Notes: generated from the letters alone by a model not told the origin. A stretch of DNA of 13,948 nucleotides from an uncultured Propionibacteriaceae bacterium (GCA_937988865.1 CALKHV010000071.1:1-13948), one strand, 5' to 3'. Counted from the first letter of the stretch, positions 6,009 to 13,338 are shown. Translations and numbers: made by a program.

Positions 6009-6680
6009 GTGACCTACATGGCCGCGTCCGTCGGGGCCAACGCGCTGGCACACATCGGGCTGGGCGACGCCCAGCAGATCCACCACGTGCTCCTCACCGA
6101 CGCCGCGGCGTTCCGCCTCGGCCTGGTCGTGGCCTTCGCGTCCGCCATCCTGTTCCTGATGACCGCCTGGGGCCTGTACCGCCTGCTGCGGCGCGTGAAT
6201 CCGGACGTGGCCCTGCTGTTCCTCCTGTTGAACACCGTCGGGGTGGCCGTCCACTGCGCGAGCCTGCTTCAGCTTGTCACCGCGATGCTGATCGGTCAGG
6301 GCGGGGTTGGCGACCTGGCGCCACTGCAGGCGTCGTTGGCGCAGGTGTCCATCGAGACCTATCGCACCGGTTTCGTGGCAACGCAATTGTTCTTCGGCGC
6401 TTGGCTGTTCCCGCTCGGCTACCTCGTCCTGCGATCGGGATTCCTCCCACGCATCCTGGGCATTCTGCTCATCGCGGACGGAGTCGCCGAGATGATCTGG
6501 TTCCTCCAGGAGTTCCTTCTGCCCACCCACCCGATGATCACCAAGCCGGGCACCATCGTGAGCCTGTTCGCCGAAGTCGGCCTTGCGCTGTGGCTCCTCA
6601 TCAAGGGCGTGAAGCCCACCGACACCCACCCCACTCTCGCGGTCGGCGTCCCCGACCCAACTCCGGCGACGGTTCACTGA
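6009..6680 (+). CDS. DUF4386 membrane protein, probably missing its first residues
   Basis: A 223-residue polytopic membrane protein. Hydrophobic segments lie at about residues 36-60, 68-90, 120-145, 149-170 and 180-198, with the pattern FRLGLVVAFASAILFLMTAW, LYRLLRRVNPDVALLFLLLN and PHxx-type loop PTHPMITKPG typical of DUF4386 (function unknown). The frame is open further upstream and reads PITGALYVTYMAAS, which matches the usual family start (a short basic tail then ITGxLYLxY). However, no ATG, GTG or ribosome site exists there, and the codons before ITGALY are those of the tetR gene read backwards. GTG 6009 is the first possible start and cuts into the first membrane helix. The gene thus seems to have lost its start, together with that of tetR. 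Confidence 0.75.
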   Translation: MTYMAASVGANALAHIGLGDAQQIHHVLLTDAAAFRLGLVVAFASAILFLMTAWGLYRLLRRVNPDVALLFLLLNTVGVAVHCASLLQLVTAMLIGQGGVGDLAPLQASLAQVSIETYRTGFVATQLFFGAWLFPLGYLVLRSGFLPRILGILLIADGVAEMIWFLQEFLLPTHPMITKPGTIVSLFAEVGLALWLLIKGVKPTDTHPTLAVGVPDPTPATVH

Positions 6681-6844
6681 GGTGATCGCGACGATGTCCG
6701 CCACGCACCGAAAAATCGCCAATCTCCCCGGCGCTACTTCCAGAACGCGCGCCACCGGGCGGCAGCCAGCCAACGTGGCAGTCCTGTCGCCCACCACCCT
6801 CATCCGGACCCACGAGACCCCAAGGAGCCCCCACTCGCACCCGC

Positions 6845-6850
6845 TATCGT
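6845..6850 (+). promoter_or_regulatory. Candidate -10 box
   Basis: TATCGT fits TAnnnT and lies 69 bp before the ATG at 6920, giving a leader of about 60 nt that contains the inverted repeat at 6863-6879. No convincing -35 is visible. Confidence 0.4.
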
Positions 6851-6862
6851 GACGCACAGGGT

Positions 6863-6879
6863 GACCCCGCCGCGGGGTC
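6863..6879. promoter_or_regulatory. Inverted repeat in the leader, operator candidate
   Basis: GACCCCGCCGCGGGGTC has perfect 8-bp arms around one central C. It lies just downstream of the candidate -10, a position where a repressor would block transcription. No regulator gene for it is recognised in the window. Confidence 0.45.
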
Positions 6880-6919
6880 CCGCACTGCCGACGCGGCACG
6901 ACCCCAGGAGTGTGACCGC

Positions 6920-7585
6920 ATGACCATCGAACGGGTTGTGCTGCGGTTGGGCTCCGTGATCCTCATCGCGAACCTCGCAGCCCTGGTGGTGTTCGGTGCC
7001 CTGCGAGACAGCAAGCTGGCGATCGATGTGGCCCTCCTCCAGATCACCCTCAGCGTCCTCATCACCGCGGGCCTGCACCCCGCCTACGCGCTCGCACGAC
7101 GCGTGCGTAGCACCCGGGAGGCCGCCGACTTCCGCATCGCCATCACCGACGGACACCTGAGGATGTACGAGCCAGGCCGGCACGGAACCCAGTTGGTGGA
7201 CGCGGACTTGACCACCGTGCGTCACATCCACTGGTACGTGAGCGCCTTCTCCCGCAAGCAGACTGTGCGGATCACCCTCTGGGACCGCCCGTCCACGTTC
7301 ACCCTGCAGGGCATCGACGTGTGCGCCGACGATCCCGACGCACGAATCCTCGGCTGGTTCCGTGGCCCCGACCTGCTCCTTCAAACCGACCAGCACCGGC
7401 GGTTCATCGAGCACTTCGAACCCTTGGTGCGCAGCGGACGAGTCACGAGCACGATCGACCTCCAGAGCCTCCTACCCGCCCAGTCCAACGCCGACCACAC
7501 TGCCCCCGGATGGATTGCCTTCGAGGACAAGCTCATCTCCTCGCCACACCTGGCCGAGACCGAGCGCCGCATCCGCTCCGAGTAG
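6920..7585 (+). CDS. Unknown protein with two N-terminal membrane helices
   Basis: A 221-residue protein that I do not recognise. Residues 9-27 (LGSVILIANLAALVVFGAL) and about 36-57 (IDVALLQITLSVLITAGLHP) form a membrane hairpin. The remaining 160 residues look soluble and cytoplasmic, rich in beta strands (DFRIAITDGHLRMYEPG, VRITLWDRPSTFTLQGIDV), which could be a small PH-like or similar sandwich domain; that is only an impression. Start ATG 6920 is well supported by AGGAG 9 nt before it. It stands alone, with an inverted repeat in its leader and a possible terminator just after its stop. Confidence 0.75.
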   Translation: MTIERVVLRLGSVILIANLAALVVFGALRDSKLAIDVALLQITLSVLITAGLHPAYALARRVRSTREAADFRIAITDGHLRMYEPGRHGTQLVDADLTTVRHIHWYVSAFSRKQTVRITLWDRPSTFTLQGIDVCADDPDARILGWFRGPDLLLQTDQHRRFIEHFEPLVRSGRVTSTIDLQSLLPAQSNADHTAPGWIAFEDKLISSPHLAETERRIRSE

Positions 7586-7619
7586 CCACGGTGCCCTCTC
7601 CGGGCCTGCGAGCACGTGG
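7586..7619 (+). terminator. Possible terminator hairpin
   Basis: Immediately after the stop codon, CCACGGTGC can pair with GCACGTGG through 8 bp with one bulged G. An extra short CC/GG step lies inside the loop. There is no T-run, so the call rests on position and stem only. Confidence 0.35.
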
Positions 7620-8053
7620 AGCGTGTCGAGTGTGGTGGGTCCTGCTGGCGTCCAGAGAGCGGCAGTTGCCGCCGCCGGCGGGTGGTTCGGCAGTGAACTC
7701 GAACTCGTCCGTGGCTGGAGGCTGGGCGCTGTACGCCGCGGGTTGTGTCGACTTGGGCCCCGTCATTGGTGTCCCCATCGACACAACCACCAGTGCGCGT
7801 CTGAGTGAGATGGCGATGGCTCCGGGGTTGTCACCAGGGCCACGCGGTGAGCGACCAGCCTGTGACCTGGTTCGACCTCGGGTCTTCCTGGAGTCCTCAG
7901 GCGTTCCCCCCTGTAGTCAGGCCCCCATATCAAGGGCTGCCTTTGCCTGTGCCGCCGCCACCGAGTAGCCGGGAGACTTGCCTCATGCTCCCCCGAGGGG
8001 CGCGTGACCGGTTGTCGACACCAGTGTGCGCTGGCAATCAGCCAGCCTGGACC
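7620..8053. other. Long non-coding stretch with inverted repeats
   Basis: About 430 bp with no gene I can support. Frames open through it (for example one reading VDLGPVIGVPIDTTTS) have no start signal and no recognisable domain. It contains an 11-bp inverted repeat, GGTTGTGTCGA at 7741-7751 and TCGACACAACC at 7778-7788, with a 26-nt spacer. A related GGTTGTCGACACC lies at 8010-8022, about 45 bp before the next gene. It could hold the promoter and operators of the 8066 cluster or the debris of a lost gene. Confidence 0.4.
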
Positions 8054-8065
8054 AAGGAGACGTTG

Positions 8066-8386
8066 ATGGCATCGAGGAGCAATCCGAAGGGGCATGTGAT
8101 GGCCCTTCTCCTGCTCATGTTCGGAGCGATTCTTCCACTGGCGGGTTGTTCCTCCGGATCGATTCCCACCTGCAGCGAGTACGCGGCGCTCTCCTCAGAG
8201 GGCCTCACCGTCGAGCTGAATGACGACCAGCGATCCGCCTTGAAATCCGCACTCAGATCGCGCGATTTCGACACCACCCTGATGAACGTGGAGGTCGCCG
8301 GAACACAGGTCCAGTACTTCTGCCAGATCGCCTTCGGGACCGCGAACGCCAACGCATCCGCATCGATCGCAGATGGACTGAGCTGA
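8066..8386 (+). CDS. Small lipoprotein of unknown function
   Basis: A 106-residue protein with a lipoprotein signal peptide: basic start MASRSNPKGH, a hydrophobic stretch, then PLAGC (lipid Cys at 28). The mature part is only about 78 residues. It carries two further Cys (SIPTCSEYA and QYFCQIAFG) that could form one disulfide, and an Asp/Arg-rich helix (LNDDQRSALKSALRSRD). I do not recognise a family. ATG 8066 is supported by AAGGAGA 5 nt upstream; the frame is open further upstream but is not protein-like there. The next gene begins 5 nt after its stop, so the two are almost certainly co-transcribed. Confidence 0.75.
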   Translation: MASRSNPKGHVMALLLLMFGAILPLAGCSSGSIPTCSEYAALSSEGLTVELNDDQRSALKSALRSRDFDTTLMNVEVAGTQVQYFCQIAFGTANANASASIADGLS

Positions 8387-8391
8387 CCGCA

Positions 8392-8889
8392 ATGCCCAAG
8401 TCACTCAGCGGAATCCTCATTCTGGCCGCCGTCATCGGCCTCGCGGTCCTCTGGTCGTGGATCAAGGGTCGCGCCAACAAAGCCCTGAACCGACACGTCT
8501 TCGACGCCGGCACCTACCGCAACCACAAGGAACTGGTGGAGGGCAACCACACGGTGGTGACGCCACTGGCGCCCGAGGACTACATCGCCCGACTGGTGGA
8601 GCGCTGCGGGTTCGCGAGGCCAGGCGAAACCCGGCGCTTCGAAGCCACCGGCCGTTTCGTTGAGCTACGTCGGGTCGACACCGCCGTCGAGTTCGGCTAT
8701 CAGACCGGTCTCGTGAACGAGACCCGCATTCTGGTCTCCGCCACGTCCCACGACAACGGATCGCTGGTCGAGATGCAGATCCACAACTGGATGGAGTCGG
8801 ACGGCGTCATGATGGGAGCCGCAGAATTTCAGAAGCTCTGGCGAACGATTCAAGCCCTCGCCCGGGAGAACGCCGTTGAAGAACACTAG
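8392..8889 (+). CDS. Unknown protein with one N-terminal membrane helix
   Basis: A 165-residue protein. Residues 6-24 form a membrane anchor (SGILILAAVIGLAVLWSW) followed by basic KGRANKALNRH, predicting a cytoplasmic C-terminal domain of about 135 residues. That domain has alternating strand-like segments (HTVVTPLAPEDYIARLVERC, TRRFEATGRFVELRRVDTAV, RILVSATSHDNG, VEMQIHNWMESDG) and a final helix. I do not recognise the family. The gene lies 5 nt after the lipoprotein and has no ribosome site of its own, so translation is probably coupled. The following small gene starts inside or just after its end. Confidence 0.72.
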   Translation: MPKSLSGILILAAVIGLAVLWSWIKGRANKALNRHVFDAGTYRNHKELVEGNHTVVTPLAPEDYIARLVERCGFARPGETRRFEATGRFVELRRVDTAVEFGYQTGLVNETRILVSATSHDNGSLVEMQIHNWMESDGVMMGAAEFQKLWRTIQALARENAVEEH

Positions 8890-8908
8890 AGAAGAAAGCA
8901 GACAACTC

Positions 8909-9112
8909 ATGGACCGCAAAGCACTCCCCTTCTACATCCCCGGAATCATCCTTTTTCTCTGGGGTGGCATTTGGGGCGCCACCGGCTTCTACACGTCGCA
9001 GACCTGGATGGTCATTGGACTCATTGCGGGCGGCGCGCTGCTGCTGTGGCTCGGTCAGCGCACCCAGGCGAAGGCAGCCGACAACGGGCGACCGACCTTC
9101 GGTGAGAAGTAG
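8909..9112 (+). CDS. Small two-helix membrane protein
   Basis: A 67-residue protein from ATG 8909 (MDRKALPFYIPG). It has two membrane helices at about residues 8-25 and 33-50 (IPGIILFLWGGIWGATGF, WMVIGLIAGGALLLWLG) and a short polar tail. A TTG at 8876 is an alternative start: it has GGGAG 7 nt before it and would overlap the previous gene by 14 nt, adding 11 residues. No family is recognised. It is the last gene of the 8066-9112 run, closed by the hairpin at 9132-9168. Confidence 0.65.
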   Translation: MDRKALPFYIPGIILFLWGGIWGATGFYTSQTWMVIGLIAGGALLLWLGQRTQAKAADNGRPTFGEK

Positions 9113-9131
9113 TCGCTCCACAACGTGGCCG

Positions 9132-9168
9132 CTGTGGGGACCTGGCCCATCCGGCCGGGCCCCCACAG
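9132..9168 (+). terminator. Strong hairpin terminator
   Basis: CTGTGGGG pairs perfectly with CCCCACAG over 8 bp, and inside it GGCC pairs with GGCC around an 8- to 12-nt loop. It lies 20 bp after the last stop of the three-gene run. No T-run follows directly, though the sequence GATTCTTGT comes a few bases later. Confidence 0.6.
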
Positions 9169-9364
9169 GCCAACCCCCACCAGGATTCTTGTCCGGTGGC
9201 ACCGCCTGACAGACCCCGATTTGCGGGTGTCGTTGGTCAGGCCGAGCTGCTGGAATGTTCTGTCGGTCAACGACGAGACCGGCGGCAACATCGCGTGGGC
9301 AGACGTCGCCGCATCAGGGAGAGGGGCGTGGGCGGTGCCGGGAGCGAGGCAGGACCGGACGCGG

Positions 9365-9991
9365 ATGCCCACCGATGCGTCCCGTCTCCTGGGGTTGGCG
9401 AGTGGCGGGACCATCATCGTCGCCCTGCCGCTGCTCACCGTCCTCGACCGGGCGTGGCTGCTCGACCAAGGTTGGTCGCCCGTCACTCACAATCGCCTGC
9501 AATGGCCTTCGCTCCTCCTCCTCGGCCCACACGGCTGGGCGGTGGCGGCGGCGCTCCTGAGCAGTGCAGCGTGCGGGCTCGCTTTCGCGATGACGCTGCG
9601 GACGCGGGGCTGTCGACGTACCGGGATGTGGGCAGGGCTGATGGCCTGCAACGTGGCGTTGGTCAGCATCCCCCCAGTGGACGATGCCCGCGGCCTGAAG
9701 CTCGTGGTCATCCACAACGTCGCGTACGTCGGAGTCCTCGCGACGTGGGCCCTCGCCGCGCAGGCGGCCATGACCGAGACCCAACTGCTGCCCCGTGCCC
9801 GGTCGATCCGCCTGACCAGCGCCATCGCGTTGACACTGGTCGGCCTCGGGGCCGTCCTGGAGTGGGTCCCGGCAATCGGTCAGGTGGCCAGACTCCTGAT
9901 CATCTTCCCGATGGCCGCATGGACAGCAGGCGTGTCCATCCTGATGCGCGACGGGACGCGGGAAGCTGATCACGCGAGGACCCGCACATGA
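9365..9991 (+). CDS. Polytopic membrane protein upstream of a two-component system
   Basis: A 208-residue protein with about six membrane helices (roughly residues 9-27, 51-76, 87-102, 113-133, 149-166 and 174-194). The layout, a long loop after helix 1 containing WSPVTHNRLQWPS, resembles DUF998-type membrane proteins, but the match is weak and I do not assign it. ATG 9365 is chosen with AGGA 10 nt ahead; GTG 9335, preceded by GAGGGG, is a fair alternative adding 10 residues. Its TGA overlaps the kinase ATG in an ATGA arrangement, so the two are translationally coupled. It may be an accessory sensor or the partner that feeds the kinase; this is inferred from position only. Confidence 0.72.
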   Translation: MPTDASRLLGLASGGTIIVALPLLTVLDRAWLLDQGWSPVTHNRLQWPSLLLLGPHGWAVAAALLSSAACGLAFAMTLRTRGCRRTGMWAGLMACNVALVSIPPVDDARGLKLVVIHNVAYVGVLATWALAAQAAMTETQLLPRARSIRLTSAIALTLVGLGAVLEWVPAIGQVARLLIIFPMAAWTAGVSILMRDGTREADHARTRT

Positions 9992-11277
9992 CTCCCGACG
10001 TTGTGGTCACGACAGGGCGCCGGGCGTCCCACACCCGCGACAATGAGTCCGTGCGTGTTCCAGCGAGCCTCCAGCGGCTGCGTGACTTCGGTCAGGTCGA
10101 TCCGGACGCCTCCAGTGAGGCCGCTCGCGTCGAGCGGGGCCTCGTGGTGGCCTTCTCGGTGTTCCGACTCGCAGTCTCCGCCGAACTCCTGGTGGTGGTC
10201 TGGTTCATCGCGCAGTCACCCCGATCGATCTCGTGGACGGTTCCCGCCCTCGCCCTGGTCATGGCCGCCTTCTCGATCAGCTACATGATTGCGGTCACCC
10301 GCCGCGGCGATCTCCGGTCGGTGAGGTGGGGGGTCGCCGACCTCGCGGCCGGGTGCGCGTCCCTGGTGGTCTGCAGCCTCACCGCACCCCGCGACCTTCT
10401 GGTCGGCTCCTGGTATCACTGGGCGCCCAGCTACCTCAACCCCATCGCGGGGCTCGCGTCGGCCTGGCTCCTGTCGCGGCGCCACGCCATCATCACCGGC
10501 GCGGGAATCGGCCTGCTCTACGTCGTCCTGACGATGCCGGGCAACACCCAGCACGTACTCGCCGTCCTCCTGAACGGCTTCAGCTACGTCCTCTTCGCCG
10601 TTGCCGGCGCGTTCTTCGCCACGTACATGCGCCAGGTGGCCCGTCACGCCGACGAGAACCGGCACGCCGCCATCGAGGCCGCCACCGCCCTGGAGTTGGC
10701 GCGCTACTCCTTCCACGTCCACAATGCGACCGGCCTGCTCGAGGCCTTCGCCAAGCCGTCGCTCGACTCGTCGCTCCTGCCGTCGATGCAACGCCAGGCC
10801 GCCGACGAAGCGAACCGACTCCGCTATGAGGTGCTGCGCGGCTACCGCCCCGACGACACCGTCTCGGGCCCTGTCCCACTGGAGTCGGTCATCTGGGACG
10901 CCACCGAGTCGTTCGCCCATCTACCCCTCGAGTTCGCACTGGCGCTCGGACGCTCAGCCCAGCTGGGCCCACCCCATTCGAGAGCGCTCAAGATGGCCCT
11001 GATCGCGTTGCTCTACAACGCCCAACTGCACGCGAAGGCGTCCACCATCACCATCCATGCCGACCACGCCGACGGCATCTGGGAGGTCACCGTCACCGAT
11101 GACGGCGTCGGCTTCGAGCCCATCCCCGACAACTTCGGGTTCGGGCTGCGCACCCAGGTCATCGAATCGCTCGAGCGCAGTGGCCTCGCGGTCTCCATCA
11201 ATTCTCATCCCGGGGAGGGAACATGCACCACGATCAGCGGGCCGGCAGCGAGCCCGTCCGACCTCGCGTCGCTGTGA
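9988..11277 (+). CDS. Membrane sensor histidine kinase, divergent NarL/DesK-like type
   Basis: A 429-residue kinase. About six membrane helices span residues 52-212, with very short loops, so it probably senses within the membrane. The dimerisation region follows (RQVARHADENRH), with a degenerate H-box at SFHVHNATGLLEAF (His243 or His245; the usual acidic residue after the His is Asn). The ATPase domain has an N-box lacking the usual Glu (LLYNAQLHAKA, 341-351), a good G1 box DDGVGFEP (371-378), and a GFGLR (384-388) plus HPGEGT end. The start at ATG 9988 is backed by GAGGA about 9 nt upstream. An internal GTG at 10051, preceded at 6 nt by GACAAT, could be a second leaderless start. It overlaps the response regulator by 55 nt. 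Confidence 0.85.
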   Translation: MTPDVVVTTGRRASHTRDNESVRVPASLQRLRDFGQVDPDASSEAARVERGLVVAFSVFRLAVSAELLVVVWFIAQSPRSISWTVPALALVMAAFSISYMIAVTRRGDLRSVRWGVADLAAGCASLVVCSLTAPRDLLVGSWYHWAPSYLNPIAGLASAWLLSRRHAIITGAGIGLLYVVLTMPGNTQHVLAVLLNGFSYVLFAVAGAFFATYMRQVARHADENRHAAIEAATALELARYSFHVHNATGLLEAFAKPSLDSSLLPSMQRQAADEANRLRYEVLRGYRPDDTVSGPVPLESVIWDATESFAHLPLEFALALGRSAQLGPPHSRALKMALIALLYNAQLHAKASTITIHADHADGIWEVTVTDDGVGFEPIPDNFGFGLRTQVIESLERSGLAVSINSHPGEGTCTTISGPAASPSDLASL

Positions 11278-11933
11278 TCGACGACGGCGCACTGACCCGT
11301 CACCAGTTCCAGCCCGCCTTCCCCGAGCTCGACGTGGTGGGCACCTTCGCCACCGTGGACGCGTTTCTCTCCGAGGCACCAGGCGTCGACCTCGTGGTCC
11401 TCGACCTGATGCTCAGCACCAACGCGCAGGACGGCAGCGTCCTGCAGGGACCGGCAGCGATCCGGCTTCTGACCCGCCGGGGTTACCGCGTCTGCCTCTA
11501 CACCGACGAGCGTCGTCCCCTCGTCCTCGCCCACTGCCTCGCCGCCGGGGCAACCGGCCTCACCCGAAAGTCGGACGACCTCCCCCTCACCAACAACGCC
11601 TTCATCCGAGCGGCCCGGGGTGAAGCCGTCGTCGCACGCTCCATCGTGGGTCTCGCTGAGCTACTGAGCCGACGCGGCCAACTGCCGGAACTCACCCCAC
11701 GCCAGACACAGGTCCTGGCGGGACGCGCCCGCGGAGAGGACTGGAAGTCCATCGCCCGCCGACTCGGCATCACCACGGCCACGGCGACTGACCACCTCGA
11801 GAAGGTCGTGAACAAGACCGTCCTCTACCTCCACGCCGCAGGCCTCGACCCGGACGCCTCACCGGCCGACATCGAGCACGCTCTCGGCCTCACCCCAGGT
11901 GACCTCATGGACCCGGCGGGGCGGCACTACTGA
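11223..11933 (+). CDS. NarL/LuxR-type response regulator
   Basis: A 236-residue regulator. The receiver domain has the acidic pair D20-D21 (AVIDDG), the phosphoacceptor D61 (VVLDLML), T94 (CLYTDE) and the conserved Lys116 (TRKSDD). The C-terminal helix-turn-helix spans about residues 157-205 (LTPRQTQVLAGRARGEDWKS, IARRLGITTATATDHLEKVV). The recognition helix ends in HLEKVVNKT where typical LuxR proteins have HxxxIxxKL. After it comes an extra tail of about 30 residues. ATG 11223 has GGGGAGGG just upstream and lies inside the kinase gene, so kinase and regulator are co-translated and surely form one pair. Targets are unknown; the 11-bp tandem repeat right after the gene is a candidate site. 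Confidence 0.88.
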   Translation: MHHDQRAGSEPVRPRVAVIDDGALTRHQFQPAFPELDVVGTFATVDAFLSEAPGVDLVVLDLMLSTNAQDGSVLQGPAAIRLLTRRGYRVCLYTDERRPLVLAHCLAAGATGLTRKSDDLPLTNNAFIRAARGEAVVARSIVGLAELLSRRGQLPELTPRQTQVLAGRARGEDWKSIARRLGITTATATDHLEKVVNKTVLYLHAAGLDPDASPADIEHALGLTPGDLMDPAGRHY

Positions 11934-11941
11934 CCTCGAGC

Positions 11942-11963
11942 GTCCCTCGGTTGTCCCTCGGTC
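11942..11963 (+). repeat. Tandem 11-bp direct repeat upstream of the ClC gene
   Basis: GTCCCTCGGTT and GTCCCTCGGTC stand directly next to each other, differing only in the last base. One repeat per helical turn is a common layout for response regulator sites. It lies 9 bp after the regulator stop and about 65 bp before the ClC start. Confidence 0.5.
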
Positions 11964-12015
11964 GTCATGAGCGGGCCGTCACCACATCCCGGGGCCGACG
12001 AGAGGGGCATTGCAT

Positions 12016-12021
12016 TACTGT
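12016..12021 (+). promoter_or_regulatory. -10 box giving a leaderless ClC transcript
   Basis: TACTGT fits TAnnnT and is 6 nt before GTG 12028, so transcription should begin at the start codon. No ribosome site precedes that GTG, in agreement. It also decides the start over the TTG at 12010, which lies upstream of the box. Confidence 0.5.
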
Positions 12022-12027
12022 CACAGC

Positions 12028-13338
12028 GTGGACGATCACGCGGCGACCCCCGAGGCGGCATGGCCGTTCGGTGGCCTCGTCAAGACCAGCCTGCTGGGCG
12101 CTTTGATCGGCCTCCCGGTCGGCCTCCTGACCTTCGCGTTCATCTGGTTGGTGCACGAACTCGAGCACTGGCTCTGGCACGAACTTCCCGCCCGCCTCGG
12201 AGCGGAAGGACCCCCGTGGTACCTGGTCGTCGGGTTACCGATCCTGGGTGGGCTCCTCGTGCATCTCGCGCGTCTGCTGCCCGGTGACGGTGGTCACTCG
12301 CCCCTGCACGTGGGGCACACCCTGGCCGGCCGTCCGAGGGAAGCAGGGGGCGTCGCGTTGGCTGCGCTCGCCAGTCTCTCGTTCGGTATGGTTCTCGGCC
12401 CGGAAGCTCCCCTCCTCGCCCTGGGCGCTGCCGCAGCCGCGTGGTTCACCTCGTGGGCGAAGCTGGACAAGCCAGGACAGGACATGGTGGGGGCCGCCGG
12501 ATCCTCCGCCGCGCTGTCGACGCTGTTCGGCGGTCCGCTGGTGGCGGGGCTGATGATCCTGGAGAGCAGCGCAGGTGCCGGCCTCGCGATCGCCCCGATC
12601 ATGCTGCCGGCGCTCACGGCCGCCTCGATTTCCTACGTCCTGATCACCGGTCTGGGCGGGTTGAGCGGGCTCGACGTCGCCGGTCTGCGGCTGGGCGACC
12701 TGCCCACCTACAACAGCATTCTTCTGCGCGACCTGACTGCGGCCGTCGTGGTCGGGCTCGTGATGGCCGGGCTCGCATTCGGGATCCGCCGCCTGGCTGA
12801 CCGCGTCGCGGGGATGGAGACGAGACTCGGACGTCTTCCCCTCCTGCTGGCCAGTGGCCTGGTGGTCGGGCTCCTTGCCCTCCTGTCCAGCAGCTTCGGC
12901 GCCGATCCCCTCGACCTGCTCTTCTCGGGTCAGGCCTCGATCATCCCGCTCCTCGCGGCGCCCGCTGCGGTGGCACTCGTTCTGGTCATCGCCAAGGCGC
13001 TGGTCTTCGCCGTCAGTCTCGGCGGCGGCTTCCGCGGCGGCGTAGTCTTCCCGGCCATCTTCATCGGCGTCGGGGTGGCCGACGTCGGAGTGCTGGTCTT
13101 CGACATGTCGCCGACGGTCGCCATCGCCATGGGCGCGGCGGCCGGCACGACCGCCATGACTCGGATGCTGGTCTCGTCGGTCCTGTTCGCCGGACTGCTG
13201 GTCGGCCGAGCAGGTCTGGACGCCATTCCGGTGGCCACCATCGCCGCCGTGACCACCTGGCTCGCAGTTGCTCGACTGGACGCCCTGGGCGTCCGCTCTG
13301 CGCAAGGGGAAGGGTCCGGGACGCCACCCCACCACTGA
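12028..13338 (+). CDS. ClC-family chloride channel or H+/Cl- antiporter
   Basis: A 436-residue integral membrane protein of the ClC family, a usual length for bacterial members without CBS domains. Motifs: GPEAP (124-128) stands for the family GREGP/GKEGP, keeping the gating Glu126. GGGFRGGVVFP (332-342) stands for GGxFxP. The early GSGIP signature is replaced by PGDGGHSP (85-92), so the central chloride-binding Ser is not in its usual setting; this makes it a divergent member and its ion preference uncertain. The start is taken as GTG 12028, 6 nt after TACTGT (leaderless). A TTG at 12010 would add six residues. It lies downstream of the two-component operon in the same direction and could be its target. 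Such proteins move chloride for acid resistance or charge balance. Confidence 0.88.
   Translation: MDDHAATPEAAWPFGGLVKTSLLGALIGLPVGLLTFAFIWLVHELEHWLWHELPARLGAEGPPWYLVVGLPILGGLLVHLARLLPGDGGHSPLHVGHTLAGRPREAGGVALAALASLSFGMVLGPEAPLLALGAAAAAWFTSWAKLDKPGQDMVGAAGSSAALSTLFGGPLVAGLMILESSAGAGLAIAPIMLPALTAASISYVLITGLGGLSGLDVAGLRLGDLPTYNSILLRDLTAAVVVGLVMAGLAFGIRRLADRVAGMETRLGRLPLLLASGLVVGLLALLSSSFGADPLDLLFSGQASIIPLLAAPAAVALVLVIAKALVFAVSLGGGFRGGVVFPAIFIGVGVADVGVLVFDMSPTVAIAMGAAAGTTAMTRMLVSSVLFAGLLVGRAGLDAIPVATIAAVTTWLAVARLDALGVRSAQGEGSGTPPHH

Noticed and set aside
5877..6899. 340-residue minus-strand frame over the DUF4386 gene
   Set aside because: Its composition (Gln/Asp/Gly/Arg-rich) is typical of antisense to a hydrophobic membrane gene; only its end overlaps tetR, in the wrong frame.
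7321..7968. Plus-strand frame running through the gap after the unknown membrane protein
   Set aside because: Its first half is an out-of-frame shadow and the rest has no start signal or domain, so I treat it as non-coding.
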